64,000 nucleotides of DNA from Pseudomonadota bacterium (GCA_023423935.1 JAFAEQ010000067.1:1-64000), one strand, 5' to 3'. Counted from the stretch's first letter, positions 8,135 to 17,794 are shown. Notes: a model not told the origin generated them from the sequence alone. Made by a program: numbers and translations.

Positions 8135-10042
8135 ATGCTCACGTTTTCCTCTCTTTCGCTTCGTCGCGGCACCCGTCTTCTGATCAAGGACGCGTCATTC
8201 ACGATCTACCGCGGCGAGAAGGTCGGCATCGTCGGTAAGAACGGCACGGGCAAGTCGAGTCTGCTGGCGTTGATGATGGACGAGCTGCAGCCCGACGCCG
8301 GCAGTTTCGATCGACCTTCGCAGCTGGTGCTCGCACACGTGGCGCAGGAGCTCGACGCCACGGATCAGAGCGCCATCGATTTCGTCATGGACGGCGATGA
8401 GGAGTTGCGCGCAACGGAGTCTGCTATCGCGCGCGCAGAAGCTGCGGACGACGGCATCAGGCTCGGTGAGCTGCATGCGAAGTACGCAGGCATCGGCGGC
8501 TACGATGCGCGCAGCCGCGCGGCTCGATTGCTTCATGGTCTCGGCTTTGCGCCCGACGACGAGAATCGCGCGATCCGCGAGTTTTCAGGCGGCTGGCGTG
8601 TGCGGCTCAACGTCGCGAAGGCACTGATGTGCCGATCGGATCTGCTGCTGCTCGATGAGCCGACCAACCATCTCGATCTGGATGCGGTGATCTGGCTCGA
8701 GGAATGGCTGAACAGCTATCCGGGCACGCTGCTGATGATCGCGCACGACCGCGAGTTCCTCGACCGCACCGTCAATCGCATCGTGCACATCGAGCATCAG
8801 AGCGCGCGCATCTACACGGGCAACTACTCCAAATTCGAAGAGCAGCGCGCCGAGCAGCTCGCACAGCATCAATCGATGTACGAGCGCCAACAACGCGAGA
8901 TCAAGCACATGATGAGCTTCGTCGAACGCTTTCGTGCGAAAGCGAGCAAGGCGCGGCAGGCTCAAAGTCGCATCAAGGCACTCGAGCGCATGGAACGCAT
9001 TGCGCCTGCGCACGTCGATTCCGAGTTCGAGTTCGCGTTCCTGCCGCCCGAAAAGCTGCCGCAGCCGCTGCTCACGCTCGATGACCAGTCGGCGGGCTAT
9101 GGCGATCACGTAGTGCTGAGCTCTATCGGGATCACCATTGCACCCGGCAGCCGGATCGCCTTGCTGGGTCGCAACGGCGCGGGCAAGTCGACGATGATGA
9201 AACTGCTCGCGGGAGAACTGCCGGCCATGGGCGGCAAGCGCACCGAGGCGCGCGATCTGCGCATCGGCTACTTCGCGCAGCATCAGCTCGAACAGCTGGC
9301 CGCGAATGAGTCACCGATGGATCACCTGAAGCGCCTCGGCGGCCACTACGCCGCACGTGCGACCGAACAGGAGCTTCGCAGCTTCCTGGGCAAGTTCGGC
9401 TTCAGCGGGGACCGGGTCTTCGAGCCAGTCGGGCCTTTTTCCGGCGGCGAGAAAGCGCGCCTCGTGCTTGCGCTTGTCAGTTACACACGGCCGAATCTGC
9501 TGCTGCTCGACGAGCCGACCAACCATCTCGATCTGGAGATGCGCCAGGCGCTCGCAGTCGCGCTGCAGGATTTCGATGCCGCGGTGGTACTCGTGTCGCA
9601 CGATCGTCATTTGCTGCGTGCCGTGGCAGACGAGCTGATTCTGGTGGATCAGGGACGCGCGAAACCTTTCGATGGCGATCTCGATGATTACGCGCGCTGG
9701 TTCACGACACGCGAGCAGCAGGAAGAGCACGAGATCGAGGCTCGCGAAGGCACTCACACCGCCGAGCAGAAGAAGCAGCGTAAACGTGAAGAGGCGGAGC
9801 AACGCAATCGTCTGAGCGGCCTGCGCAGTCAGATCGCGAAACTCGAAAAGGAAATGCAGAAGCTTCAGACGGAGCTGGCCGCAATCGAGACTGCGCTCGC
9901 GGAGCCGGAAATCTATCAGGAACAGTCGAAGCCCAAATTGCTCAAGCTGCTCGAGTCACAAAAGGATCTGAAGAAGAAACTCGAGGCTGCCGAATCGGCC
10001 TGGCTCGAGAACAGCGAGAAGCTCGAAAACGCCTCGGCGTGA
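8135..10042 (+). CDS. yheS: ABC-F ATPase, YheS type
   Basis: The 635 aa protein has two ABC cassettes and no membrane segments. Walker A motifs are GKNGTGKSS (about residue 35) and GRNGAGKST (about 345). The signature motifs are FSGGW and FSGGEKARL, each followed by LLLDEPTNHLDL. The inter-cassette linker (about 245-300) is highly charged. A C-terminal coiled coil covers about 545-630. Length, order and local sequence closely match E. coli YheS (637 aa). ABC-F proteins of this type bind ribosomes and influence translation. The gene converges on tetR with one nucleotide between the stop codons. Confidence 0.93.
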   Translation: MLTFSSLSLRRGTRLLIKDASFTIYRGEKVGIVGKNGTGKSSLLALMMDELQPDAGSFDRPSQLVLAHVAQELDATDQSAIDFVMDGDEELRATESAIARAEAADDGIRLGELHAKYAGIGGYDARSRAARLLHGLGFAPDDENRAIREFSGGWRVRLNVAKALMCRSDLLLLDEPTNHLDLDAVIWLEEWLNSYPGTLLMIAHDREFLDRTVNRIVHIEHQSARIYTGNYSKFEEQRAEQLAQHQSMYERQQREIKHMMSFVERFRAKASKARQAQSRIKALERMERIAPAHVDSEFEFAFLPPEKLPQPLLTLDDQSAGYGDHVVLSSIGITIAPGSRIALLGRNGAGKSTMMKLLAGELPAMGGKRTEARDLRIGYFAQHQLEQLAANESPMDHLKRLGGHYAARATEQELRSFLGKFGFSGDRVFEPVGPFSGGEKARLVLALVSYTRPNLLLLDEPTNHLDLEMRQALAVALQDFDAAVVLVSHDRHLLRAVADELILVDQGRAKPFDGDLDDYARWFTTREQQEEHEIEAREGTHTAEQKKQRKREEAEQRNRLSGLRSQIAKLEKEMQKLQTELAAIETALAEPEIYQEQSKPKLLKLLESQKDLKKKLEAAESAWLENSEKLENASA

Positions 10043-10043
10043 G

Positions 10044-10658
10044 CTACTCCTTGCGGGTGGACTGCGCCGCGATCAGAGCATCGGCCGCAGTCACCAGATA
10101 CTTCAGCGGCGCATCCTTGCCGAGGCAATGCACGGAGGACAACGCGCCATCGATGAGCATCAGGAGCTGATCCGCGAGCTCTTCGGGATTGCGCACATCT
10201 TCGAGCTGATCGATGAGCCCCTTCAGGCGTCGTCGCAACTCCGCACTCATCTCGCGCGCAACCTTGCGCGCCGGATGCTCCGGGTCGGCGAACTCCACCG
10301 TGACGTTCAGAAATGGACAGCCGCGAAACTGTTGCCCACTGATGTAGCGCGCCAGACCCGTGAACTGCGCACGCAGCTGATCGCGCGGATTGCCTGCCGC
10401 ACGCTGCAGGTTGCGATCCCAGCCCGCCCAGCGATCGAGTGCCTCCTGCTCGATCACGGCAGCAATCAAGACATCTTTCGACGGAAACCAGCGATACAGG
10501 CTGGTCTTAGCCACTCCGGACTCGGCCACGACCCGATCGACGCCGACCGCACGCGCCCCTTCACGATAGAAAAGCTCGCGAGCCGTATTCAGGACCCGGT
10601 CCCGCACGGACTCGGTTTGAGATCCTTCGCTCGTTTTGGTCGATAGACCGTTGCCCAT
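10044..10658 (-). CDS. TetR family transcriptional regulator
   Basis: The 204 aa protein has an N-terminal TetR helix-turn-helix near residues 20-65 (ARELFYREGARAVGVDRVV, then SGVAKTSLYRWFPSKD). The C-terminal ligand domain resembles the TetR_C group that contains a GCPFLN segment (RGCPFLNVTVEF). A GAGGAA ribosome site precedes the ATG. The upstream region has two linked palindromes that look like its own operators. The ligand and regulon are unknown; the divergent small TonB-domain gene is the only neighbour that could share the control region. Confidence 0.9.
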   Translation of the reverse strand: MGNGLSTKTSEGSQTESVRDRVLNTARELFYREGARAVGVDRVVAESGVAKTSLYRWFPSKDVLIAAVIEQEALDRWAGWDRNLQRAAGNPRDQLRAQFTGLARYISGQQFRGCPFLNVTVEFADPEHPARKVAREMSAELRRRLKGLIDQLEDVRNPEELADQLLMLIDGALSSVHCLGKDAPLKYLVTAADALIAAQSTRKE

Positions 10659-10680
10659 TCAACATTCCTCGCTTGACAGC

Positions 10681-10724
10681 GCTACAGACCTGTACGTAGC
10701 ATCAAAAACAGACAGGTCTGTAGC
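10681..10724. promoter_or_regulatory. Twin palindromic operator upstream of tetR
   Basis: GCTACAGACCTGT at 10681-10693 is repeated as its exact complement at 10712-10724, with 18 nt between. Each half is itself a palindrome: TACAG-AC-CTGTA and ACAG-GT-CTGT. It lies immediately upstream of the tetR start, the usual place for autoregulatory TetR operators. A TTGACA box at 10673-10678, followed 18 nt later by TAGCAT, would be a rightward promoter overlapped by the first palindrome. Confidence 0.7.
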
Positions 10725-10857
10725 GTCACGACTGTAGCCCTTGGACCCGGCCAGTTCAAGGCAGGTCTTGCCTACGCCTGTCGGCCCGCCGTGGGGTCGT
10801 GCATTGGTCCCGCACGATCCTGCGGCGGTTCATTTCTCCAGGATGACGGGATGAACC

Positions 10858-11208
10858 ATGGATACCAGGCACACGCTTCTGGCCGCCCTTTCCTTCCTTT
10901 ACTGCTTTCAGTCTTACGCCGCTCCCGCCGAATGCGAACCGGTGGCGGTGGAAAAATCGGCGAAATTCCCACTGCGCTCGCAGCTGCGCGGGCAGGAAGG
11001 CATTGTCTATCTCAATGTGCATATCGACGAGAGCGGCCGCGTCGCGAGCACCGACGTCCAACGCTCGAGCGGCTATCGTTTGCTCGATCGCTCCGCACAA
11101 GTCAGCGTCCTGAACGACTGGGTGTTCGATGTATCCCAGTGCCATCGCAACGACTTGCCCGTCGATCGGGTCATCGCCGTCGAGTATCGCAACGACGAAT
11201 ATCGCTGA
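10858..11208 (+). CDS. Small secreted protein with a stand-alone TonB C-terminal domain
   Basis: The 116 aa protein begins with a cleavable signal peptide (about residues 1-22, ending SYAA). The rest is a TonB C-terminal-like domain: an RGQEGIVYLNVHIDESGRV segment, a short helix with Ser-Gly-Tyr, and a final strand (DRVIAVEYRNDE). A normal TonB has an N-terminal anchor and a proline-rich spacer; both are missing. It is probably periplasmic and cannot carry proton-motive energy itself. Cys residues near 25 and in the VSQCHRND stretch could form a disulfide. Its position next to the tetR operator suggests possible shared regulation. Confidence 0.7.
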   Translation: MDTRHTLLAALSFLYCFQSYAAPAECEPVAVEKSAKFPLRSQLRGQEGIVYLNVHIDESGRVASTDVQRSSGYRLLDRSAQVSVLNDWVFDVSQCHRNDLPVDRVIAVEYRNDEYR

Positions 11209-11225
11209 CGACGAGCCCGCAAGGC

Positions 11226-12470
11226 TCAGCCAACGATGCCTTGCGAACGCAGCTGCTCGATCTCATCGCGCGTCAGACCCAGTCGATCCGACAGGATTTG
11301 CTCCGTGTGCTGACCGAGCAGCGGCGGTGACTGCTCGTACCTCGGAGGTGTCGCCGACATCTTGATCGGGCTTGCGACCTGTGGAACGCGCTGCGCGAGC
11401 GGATGCGGCAGATCGAGCCTCATGCCACGGTCGCGCACTTGCGGATGTTCGAACACCTGCGCGAGCGAATTGATCGGTCCGACCGGAATGCCGGCCGCCT
11501 CGAGCGCAGTGACCCACGTACTTACGGAACGCTGCTTCAGAACTTCCTGAAGCAATGGAATCAGCACATCGCGATGGCGCACGCGATCCGCATTTCTTCT
11601 GAAGCGGTCGTCGAGGTGATAGGCACAGCCCGCGATCTCGCAGAACCGCGCGAACTGAGCATCGTTACCGACGGCGATCACGAACTGACCGTCCGTCGCA
11701 TCGAACACCTGATACGGCACGATGTTGGCGTGCGCATTGCCCTGCCGTTGCGGGACTCGGCCTGACACCAGGTAGTTCATGTTCACGTTGGCGAGCATGG
11801 CGACCTGCGTGTCGAGCAGGGCCATATCGATGTACTGACCTTCACCGGTCTGCGATCGATGGGCGAGCGCGGCCAGCACTGCAATGACCGAATACAGCCC
11901 GGTCGTGAGATCGGCGACCGCGACACCGACTTTCTGCGGCCCACCGCCCGGTCGATCGTCCCGCTCGCCCGTGACACTCATCAGGCCGCCCATGGCCTGG
12001 ATGATGAAGTCGTATCCCGCCACCTGGCGCATCGGCCCGGTCTGGCCGAACCCGGTGATCGAGCAATAGATGAGGCCCGGATTGCCGAGCTTGAGATCGT
12101 CGTAGCCGAGTCCGTAACGGGCGAGATCGCCTGCTTTGAAATTCTCCAGCAATACATCGGATTGGGCCGCGAGCCTCCGAACGAGAGCCTGCCCTTCCGG
12201 CTTCGAGATATCGAGCGCGAGTGACTTCTTGCCACGATTCGCCGCGAGGAAATAGGCAGATTCCTTGGTGTCCCGACCTTCTATGTCTTTGAGGTACGGC
12301 GGACCCCAGGACCGCGTGTCATCGCCGGCGCCCGGGCGTTCGATCTTGATGACATCCGCACCGAGATCCGCAAAGACCTGTCCGGCCCACGGCCCCGCGA
12401 GCACCCGACTCATGTCGAGCACTCGGATATGTGACAACGCTCCCCGCGGAGTGGATGATTCGACAGTCAT
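11226..12470 (-). CDS. CaiB/BaiF family (class III) CoA transferase
   Basis: The 414 aa protein fits the length of family III CoA transferases. The N-terminus HIRVLDMSRVLAGPWAGQ is the conserved opening segment. It is followed by GADVIKIERPG, the NRGKKSLALD segment, and GYDFIIQAMGG, where the family's catalytic aspartate is expected. These enzymes move CoA between carboxylic acids. The substrate is not evident, and no acyl-CoA dehydrogenase or hydratase lies nearby. It is convergent with the TonB-domain gene with 17 nt between them. Confidence 0.9.
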   Translation of the reverse strand: MTVESSTPRGALSHIRVLDMSRVLAGPWAGQVFADLGADVIKIERPGAGDDTRSWGPPYLKDIEGRDTKESAYFLAANRGKKSLALDISKPEGQALVRRLAAQSDVLLENFKAGDLARYGLGYDDLKLGNPGLIYCSITGFGQTGPMRQVAGYDFIIQAMGGLMSVTGERDDRPGGGPQKVGVAVADLTTGLYSVIAVLAALAHRSQTGEGQYIDMALLDTQVAMLANVNMNYLVSGRVPQRQGNAHANIVPYQVFDATDGQFVIAVGNDAQFARFCEIAGCAYHLDDRFRRNADRVRHRDVLIPLLQEVLKQRSVSTWVTALEAAGIPVGPINSLAQVFEHPQVRDRGMRLDLPHPLAQRVPQVASPIKMSATPPRYEQSPPLLGQHTEQILSDRLGLTRDEIEQLRSQGIVG

Positions 12471-12591
12471 GCGCGTACCTGGACGTTCCGGACGCGCGCA
12501 GTTTAGATGAGGTGGTTCGCAGCGGCATGTCGCCCGGAACGAAAGCGGCGGTCATGCATCTCATCAATATCCCTTCGATGGAGCGTGCGTT

Positions 12592-13023
12592 ATGCGTATG
12601 CGAATCGTGGCCCTGGTCATCGTCGGCGCGGTGTCGATGCCCGTGATGGCGGACGAAGACTCCACACAGGAACGGGTCGATCCACCCGCAGCGCAGTCAG
12701 CTCGAAAGCTCGATCTGCGACTGCCGGATATCCGGACGATCTTTTCGCAGGAGGCGATCGATCGCGTAGTCGCAAGCACCTACGATCGCGACAGCTTGGC
12801 CGATGTCGAAGTCGAGCGCCCTCGCGATCGCATCACGCCGCGCAGTCCCGCCGTGTCGAGCGGCATCTTCGCGCCGTTCTGGGCATTCGCGCATCCTGCT
12901 GATGCCTGGCGCATCTTCGCCCCAATTCCTCCCGATCGTGCCGCCCTCATGGCAAGCACTCCTGATGCGACCGATCTCAACCGCGCCGCCTTCAGGCCGC
13001 GCGGGATTGGCATAGGCGACTGA
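12592..13023 (+). CDS. Hypothetical secreted protein
   Basis: The 143 aa protein is not one I recognise. It has a short signal peptide (about residues 1-20, MPVMA cleavage region). The mature part is charged, with a conserved-looking segment FAPFWAFAHPADAWRIFAPIPPDR and a C-terminus rich in Ala, Arg and Gly. A TGGAGCG ribosome site precedes the ATG. It is probably periplasmic. Confidence 0.6.
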   Translation: MRMRIVALVIVGAVSMPVMADEDSTQERVDPPAAQSARKLDLRLPDIRTIFSQEAIDRVVASTYDRDSLADVEVERPRDRITPRSPAVSSGIFAPFWAFAHPADAWRIFAPIPPDRAALMASTPDATDLNRAAFRPRGIGIGD

Positions 13024-13213
13024 ACAACGCGCCGATGAGGAATTGAGATCTGCGCCTTCCCAGGCGCGGCCTCGATGAACTGGCAATAGCAGGAACGATC
13101 TGCCGCCAGCTTCGAACACATACTCAGGCGCCCCATGCGCCATAAAAATTCGATATCAGAGGCCCCCACGTCCCTGTGCCAGAATGCTGGAAAACGACTT
13201 CAAGCACGGTCCG

Positions 13214-14011
13214 ATGACATCTCTCGACTCCTCACGCACGCGCGTGCTGTCCTTTCAGGGCGGCTGTAATTTTCGCGATATCGGCGGCTACACAGGTCTC
13301 GATGGCGCCACGGTCAGATGGGGACGTGTTTATCGCACCGGCGTGCTGAGCTACTTCAGCAACGAGGATCATCCTGCACTGATCAGCCTGGGCGTCCGCG
13401 CAATCTGCGATCTGCGCCGGGCCGAAGAGCGCGAGCGCGAGCCGACGCGCTGGCCCGCTGAAGTGCAGGCGTTGTCCTGGGCCGACGGACTCAACATCCC
13501 GACGATCCGTGGATTTGCGGCGAGTCGACCGCGCAACGCCGCCGGAATGCACGACTCGATGATCGAGCTGTACCGGGCACTGCCGGATTGGATGGCACCG
13601 CGCATTCGCGGCATGTTCGAGTGCATCGCGAATGGCACCACACCCATCGTCGTTCACTGCGCTGCCGGGAAAGATCGTACAGGCGTGGCCATCGCCGTGT
13701 TGCTGAGCGCCCTGGGTGTCGAGCGTTCGACCATCATGGAGGACTATCTCCTCACCAACGACGCGGGCAACTTCGAGCAGTTCATTCTGACGCGCAAGGA
13801 CAGTCATCTCGGACTGGCCGATGCACATCATCCGTTGCTTGCGATGCCACAGGAAATGCGAGCCAAACTCTTTGCTGCCGATCCCGACTATCTGCAGGCG
13901 GCGTTCGAGCGGATCGATTCTCAGTACGGGTCCTTCGATCAATACCTTAAGACCTCCGTACGCATCGACGACGAAAAACTCGCGATCGTGCGCGAGCACC
14001 TTCTCACATAA
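13214..14011 (+). CDS. Tyrosine-protein phosphatase (DSP/PTP superfamily)
   Basis: The protein is about 265 aa from the ATG at 13214; an in-frame ATG at 13184 is the alternative. The Cys-x5-Arg phosphatase loop is HCAAGKDRTG, with the nucleophile at about Cys149. The N-terminal segment NFRDIGGYTG is typical of bacterial LpqL/PtpB-like tyrosine or lipid phosphatases. No signal peptide is seen, so it is likely cytoplasmic. A diguanylate cyclase gene follows about 100 nt downstream. Confidence 0.88.
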   Translation: MTSLDSSRTRVLSFQGGCNFRDIGGYTGLDGATVRWGRVYRTGVLSYFSNEDHPALISLGVRAICDLRRAEEREREPTRWPAEVQALSWADGLNIPTIRGFAASRPRNAAGMHDSMIELYRALPDWMAPRIRGMFECIANGTTPIVVHCAAGKDRTGVAIAVLLSALGVERSTIMEDYLLTNDAGNFEQFILTRKDSHLGLADAHHPLLAMPQEMRAKLFAADPDYLQAAFERIDSQYGSFDQYLKTSVRIDDEKLAIVREHLLT

Positions 14012-14115
14012 CGCCGAAAAACCACGGGAAAACCTTGCTCGCCCGCGGCACCCGACAGCACAATGACCGCGCGTCCGATCGCACGAACAATCAAGGAAGC
14101 CGATCGACGTCTCAC

Positions 14116-15300
14116 ATGACTGGCACTGATTCGCTGATAACCGACGAGTCACTGGTCTCGCGCGTGCTGGCGCAGGGATACGCGCGGCTGCGGTTTCCCG
14201 AACCTCTCGAAAGCGAATTCCGTGCAGATCACCTGCTCGCATCCGTGCGCTGGGTTCGCATGTGTCTGTTCGTGGCGGTCGGCACGAGCCTTGGATTCGC
14301 GATCATCGATCATTGGGTGATTCGTGCGAGCAACGCGATTCCCGACCTGATCCGCTTCGGGCTGCAACTGCCGGTGCTGTTCGTCTGCCTGCTCGCCACT
14401 TACAAGCCGTTCTATCTGAACTGGTACCAGCGCGCGATGCAGATCGGCGGACCGCTGTTCGGCATCGGCACCGTGCTGCTCGCAAGCTACGCACAGCCGC
14501 AACACACCGCGCTCGTCGGCGCTCGCATCCTGCTGGTCGCCTTTTTCTTCTTCTACATGTCGGGTCTGCGGATGACACAGGCCTTGCGCGGCAATGTCAT
14601 CATCCTTGCCGCGCTCATTCTCGCTGGCGTAGTCGGACTGATGTCCAGCGAAGTCGCGACGTATCTGTCGTTCGCGCTCGTGTGCGCGAACGTCATCGGC
14701 GCGGCGGGCGCCTATGCGCTCGAATACGCGAACCGCACTTCGTTCCTCGAACGCAAGCTCCTGGTGGAGATCGCCGAGCTCGATGGCCTCACGCGCCTGC
14801 TGAATCGACAGACCTTCGAAGCGCGCGTGCGCGACGCCTGGCGCCGCGCGATCGCCGAGCATCGCTCCGTCACCGTGCTGATGATCGACGTGGATCACTT
14901 CAAGCTCTACAACGATCACTACGGACATCAGGCCGGTGACGAATGCCTGCGCCGGGTCGCCACTGCCGTGCGCGCCGCCATTCAACCCAAGGCCGGCGAT
15001 TTCGTCGCGCGCTATGGCGGCGAGGAAATGATCGCAGTGCTGTTCGACCGCGGCATGAACGAAGCCAGGGAAATCGCCGAGCGCATCGTGAGCGAGGTCG
15101 CTGCACTGACGATCCCTCATGCCACCTCCATCGAGCGCGACCGCGTCAGCGTGAGCGTCGGCGCAGCAACGCAGATTCCGCCAGTGACGACTTCGTACGA
15201 TGCCATCGTGCGCCTCGCAGACAGCGCACTCTATGGCGCGAAACGTCAGGGCCGCGATCGCTGCATCGTGGTCGAAGCGCGCACCGTCGCCGTCGCATAG
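14116..15300 (+). CDS. Membrane-anchored GGDEF diguanylate cyclase
   Basis: Started at ATG 14116 the protein has 394 aa. Residues about 45-210 form six membrane helices, with no recognisable extracellular sensor. The C-terminal GGDEF domain has DGLTRLLNR and MIDVDHFKLYND segments and an active-site loop GGEEM (301-305). Met in the last position is less usual than Phe or Leu, but the acidic residues are kept, so cyclase activity is expected. Its stop codon lies 8 nt from the convergent AtoE-like gene. Confidence 0.88.
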   Translation: MTGTDSLITDESLVSRVLAQGYARLRFPEPLESEFRADHLLASVRWVRMCLFVAVGTSLGFAIIDHWVIRASNAIPDLIRFGLQLPVLFVCLLATYKPFYLNWYQRAMQIGGPLFGIGTVLLASYAQPQHTALVGARILLVAFFFFYMSGLRMTQALRGNVIILAALILAGVVGLMSSEVATYLSFALVCANVIGAAGAYALEYANRTSFLERKLLVEIAELDGLTRLLNRQTFEARVRDAWRRAIAEHRSVTVLMIDVDHFKLYNDHYGHQAGDECLRRVATAVRAAIQPKAGDFVARYGGEEMIAVLFDRGMNEAREIAERIVSEVAALTIPHATSIERDRVSVSVGAATQIPPVTTSYDAIVRLADSALYGAKRQGRDRCIVVEARTVAVA

Positions 15301-15308
15301 CACATCGA

Positions 15309-16721
15309 TCAGGGCATGACCGGCGGTACGTACTCGAGCGTCGTGCCCAGCGCCCATAACAGAAACAGCACGATGGGCACGTGGATCACGAGCTGAATCA
15401 TCGTGAATCCGATGACGTCACGGGCTTTCAACCCGACGATTCCCAACAGCGGCAACATCCAGAATGGATTGATGAGATTGGGCAACGCTTCGGCAGCGTT
15501 GTAGATCTGCACGGTCCACCCGAGATGAAACTTGAGCTCATTTGCCGCCTGCATGACGTACGGCGCTTCGATGATCCATTTGCCGCCGCCGGATGGAATG
15601 AAGAATCCCAGCAGCGCGGAATACGCACCGATGAGCACCGCAAAAGAATCGTGTGTGGCCGCCTGCGTGAACAACGCTGATAGCTGCGCAGCCAGCGTCG
15701 AGCCATCCGCACTCGCCGCGTGAGTAATGATGGCGGCGATTCCGCCATACAACGGAAACTGGATCAGCACACCGGTGACACCCGGTACCGCTCTTGCCGC
15801 GGACTGGAGAAAGACTCGCGGACGCCAGCACAGTAAGAGTCCGAGCATCAGAAACAGAAAGTTGTAGGTATTGAGATTCGCGATCGCCGCCGCGGCCCCC
15901 TTGGCACTGAACTGGTTCGCGAGCCACACAGCGCCCAATGCCGCGATCGCAATATTCAGAAACGGGCTGTACTCGAGCCATTCCCCCGGACGTTCGGGTG
16001 AACGCGATAGCGTCGTTCGCTCTGGCGCGACGAGGCCCAGATCCGCAGCGGTCTGCACGCGGGTGGACTGCGGCGTGGTGAGCCAAGCAACGATGAGCGT
16101 CACGATGATCAATACGACCGTGAGCACGATCGATTGCCACAGAAACAACGTCTGCGTGAATGGCAGCACACCCGTAATGCGGAGCAACTCCGGCGGCATG
16201 CTGGCGGGATTAGCCTGGAGTTGCGCTGCCGATGATGACAAGCCCATTGCCCACACCGAGCCCATGCCCAGATACGCGGCAGCCGTCGCGGCCCGATAAT
16301 CCATCCGCAGAGCGCCGCGACGCCCCAACGCACGCACCAGCAGACTGCCCACGATCGAGCTCAGTCCCCAGTGGATGAGCGAGAGCATCATGCTGATGAG
16401 CGCGACGAAGCACACGGCGCTGCGTCCGTTGTCCGGCACGAGCGCGAGTCGATCGACGACTTTCGCCACCGGTGGTGAGGTTGCAACGATGAATCCGCCG
16501 ATGATGATGAAGCTCATCTGCATCGTGAATGGAATCAGACTCCAGAAGCCGTCGCCGAACGCCGTAGCAACGGCAATCGGTGGAGCCCCGAGAGCGAGCG
16601 CACCCAGCGCGACCAGCACGACCGCCAACGCCGCGAACACATAGGCGTCAGGAATCCAGCGCTCGGACCATGCACAGCTTCTGAGAGCCCAGCGTTCGAG
16701 CAAGGTCGTTGGCTCAGTCAT
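15309..16721 (-). CDS. AtoE-type short-chain fatty acid transporter
   Basis: The protein has 470 aa from the ATG at 16721; a GTG at 16730 is also possible. It has about 11-12 hydrophobic segments. The opening WIPDAYVFAALAVV, the segment FTMQMSFIIIGGFIVATSPPV, and the FFIPSGGGKWIIEAPYV motif are characteristic of the AtoE (short-chain fatty acid:H+ symporter) family. It should import acetoacetate, butyrate or similar acids across the inner membrane. It stands alone without ato CoA-transferase genes, although a CaiB-type transferase is 3 kb away. Confidence 0.88.
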   Translation of the reverse strand: MTEPTTLLERWALRSCAWSERWIPDAYVFAALAVVLVALGALALGAPPIAVATAFGDGFWSLIPFTMQMSFIIIGGFIVATSPPVAKVVDRLALVPDNGRSAVCFVALISMMLSLIHWGLSSIVGSLLVRALGRRGALRMDYRAATAAAYLGMGSVWAMGLSSSAAQLQANPASMPPELLRITGVLPFTQTLFLWQSIVLTVVLIIVTLIVAWLTTPQSTRVQTAADLGLVAPERTTLSRSPERPGEWLEYSPFLNIAIAALGAVWLANQFSAKGAAAAIANLNTYNFLFLMLGLLLCWRPRVFLQSAARAVPGVTGVLIQFPLYGGIAAIITHAASADGSTLAAQLSALFTQAATHDSFAVLIGAYSALLGFFIPSGGGKWIIEAPYVMQAANELKFHLGWTVQIYNAAEALPNLINPFWMLPLLGIVGLKARDVIGFTMIQLVIHVPIVLFLLWALGTTLEYVPPVMP

Positions 16722-16898
16722 CGAGATCACCGCGATTCGATACGGATAGGGTCACGCTGTCTTCCCGCTGCGCCGAGACTGAAGACTCCGCGCAGAACGA
16801 TCTCGCGCAGCTGACCGTCGAAGCGGCGAGTAATGACAGCAAGCGTGAACAGGATGTGCTTCTGGTTGAAATGCACAGCTGCGAACGGACGCGACCGG

Positions 16899-17732
16899 TC
16901 ACTCTTCGGTCTGAACCATCCGCTTACTCTGGCCGATCATCCAGGCGATGCCGATGCCGCCCGCGAGATAATGCCTGCTCTTCACGAGAGGGCTGTCTTC
17001 GAACGCTGCGCCGCTCAGCGAGTCGTAACGCACATAGGCGCCGATCCAGTAGCCCGGAAAGCGCTTCGACAACGAGGCGAGTACGTGCGTGCCCGAGTAG
17101 CCGCCATCGGCTTCGAACTGGGGACGCTCGGGCGTCGCAAAGCGCGCATCGACCGAATAGAAGTAGTCGTGGAACTTCTGATCCGCATAGATCGGTCCTG
17201 CACCGATTCCGAAATCCCAGCCGTCGAGGCCCGCGACATTGCGAATATCGAGATTCAGACGCGGCGAGAATACCCAGCCGATCGACTTCGGCGAGCTCTC
17301 GATCGTGACAGGCAATCGCAACGGCATGACCAGATCGAGCTTCAGGCGCTCATCGCTTGAGCGCCACACGTGTACGTCCAGCGACGGACCGATTTCGAAC
17401 GTGGGCTTCAGGTCCGACATGCCACGACGCGCCGCGTTGTCTTCACTGTCGACCGGAATCGTGCCGTTGACGCTGATGCTGAGCTCGGCATAGCGACGAT
17501 CGAACAACAGGCCCCGCACCCCGCCCCGATCTGCTTTCAGGAACTCGCCGCGATACACGAAGTACGGCACTGGCACCGGATAGATCTTGGATTCATCCGA
17601 GCCGCGATAATCGGGAAAGCGCAAGGCGCCGATACCGAGGCCCGCCTCCCACAAGGGCTTTTCTTCCGCGTCCGCGGCCCAGGCGATGAGACAGACCGGC
17701 ACGACGAGAAGGCGAAGAATGAAATGGCGCAT
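16899..17732 (-). CDS. MipA/OmpV family outer membrane protein
   Basis: Started at the ATG at 17732 the protein has 277 aa with a signal peptide (ending about AWAADA). The mature start, EKPLWEAGLGIGALRFPDYRGSDE, is the signature of MipA/OmpV proteins. The remainder has alternating amphipathic strands, and it ends GGIGIAWMIGQSKRMVQTEE rather than in the usual terminal Phe. Family members are beta-barrels, in some species scaffolds for murein hydrolases. It lies just downstream of the glutathione peroxidase gene on the same strand (62 nt apart). Confidence 0.85.
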   Translation of the reverse strand: MRHFILRLLVVPVCLIAWAADAEEKPLWEAGLGIGALRFPDYRGSDESKIYPVPVPYFVYRGEFLKADRGGVRGLLFDRRYAELSISVNGTIPVDSEDNAARRGMSDLKPTFEIGPSLDVHVWRSSDERLKLDLVMPLRLPVTIESSPKSIGWVFSPRLNLDIRNVAGLDGWDFGIGAGPIYADQKFHDYFYSVDARFATPERPQFEADGGYSGTHVLASLSKRFPGYWIGAYVRYDSLSGAAFEDSPLVKSRHYLAGGIGIAWMIGQSKRMVQTEE

Positions 17733-17794
17733 GCAGACAATCCGATGAAGATCGTTCCGGGACGAGCTGTCGCCGCTCACACGCAGGTGCGCGC

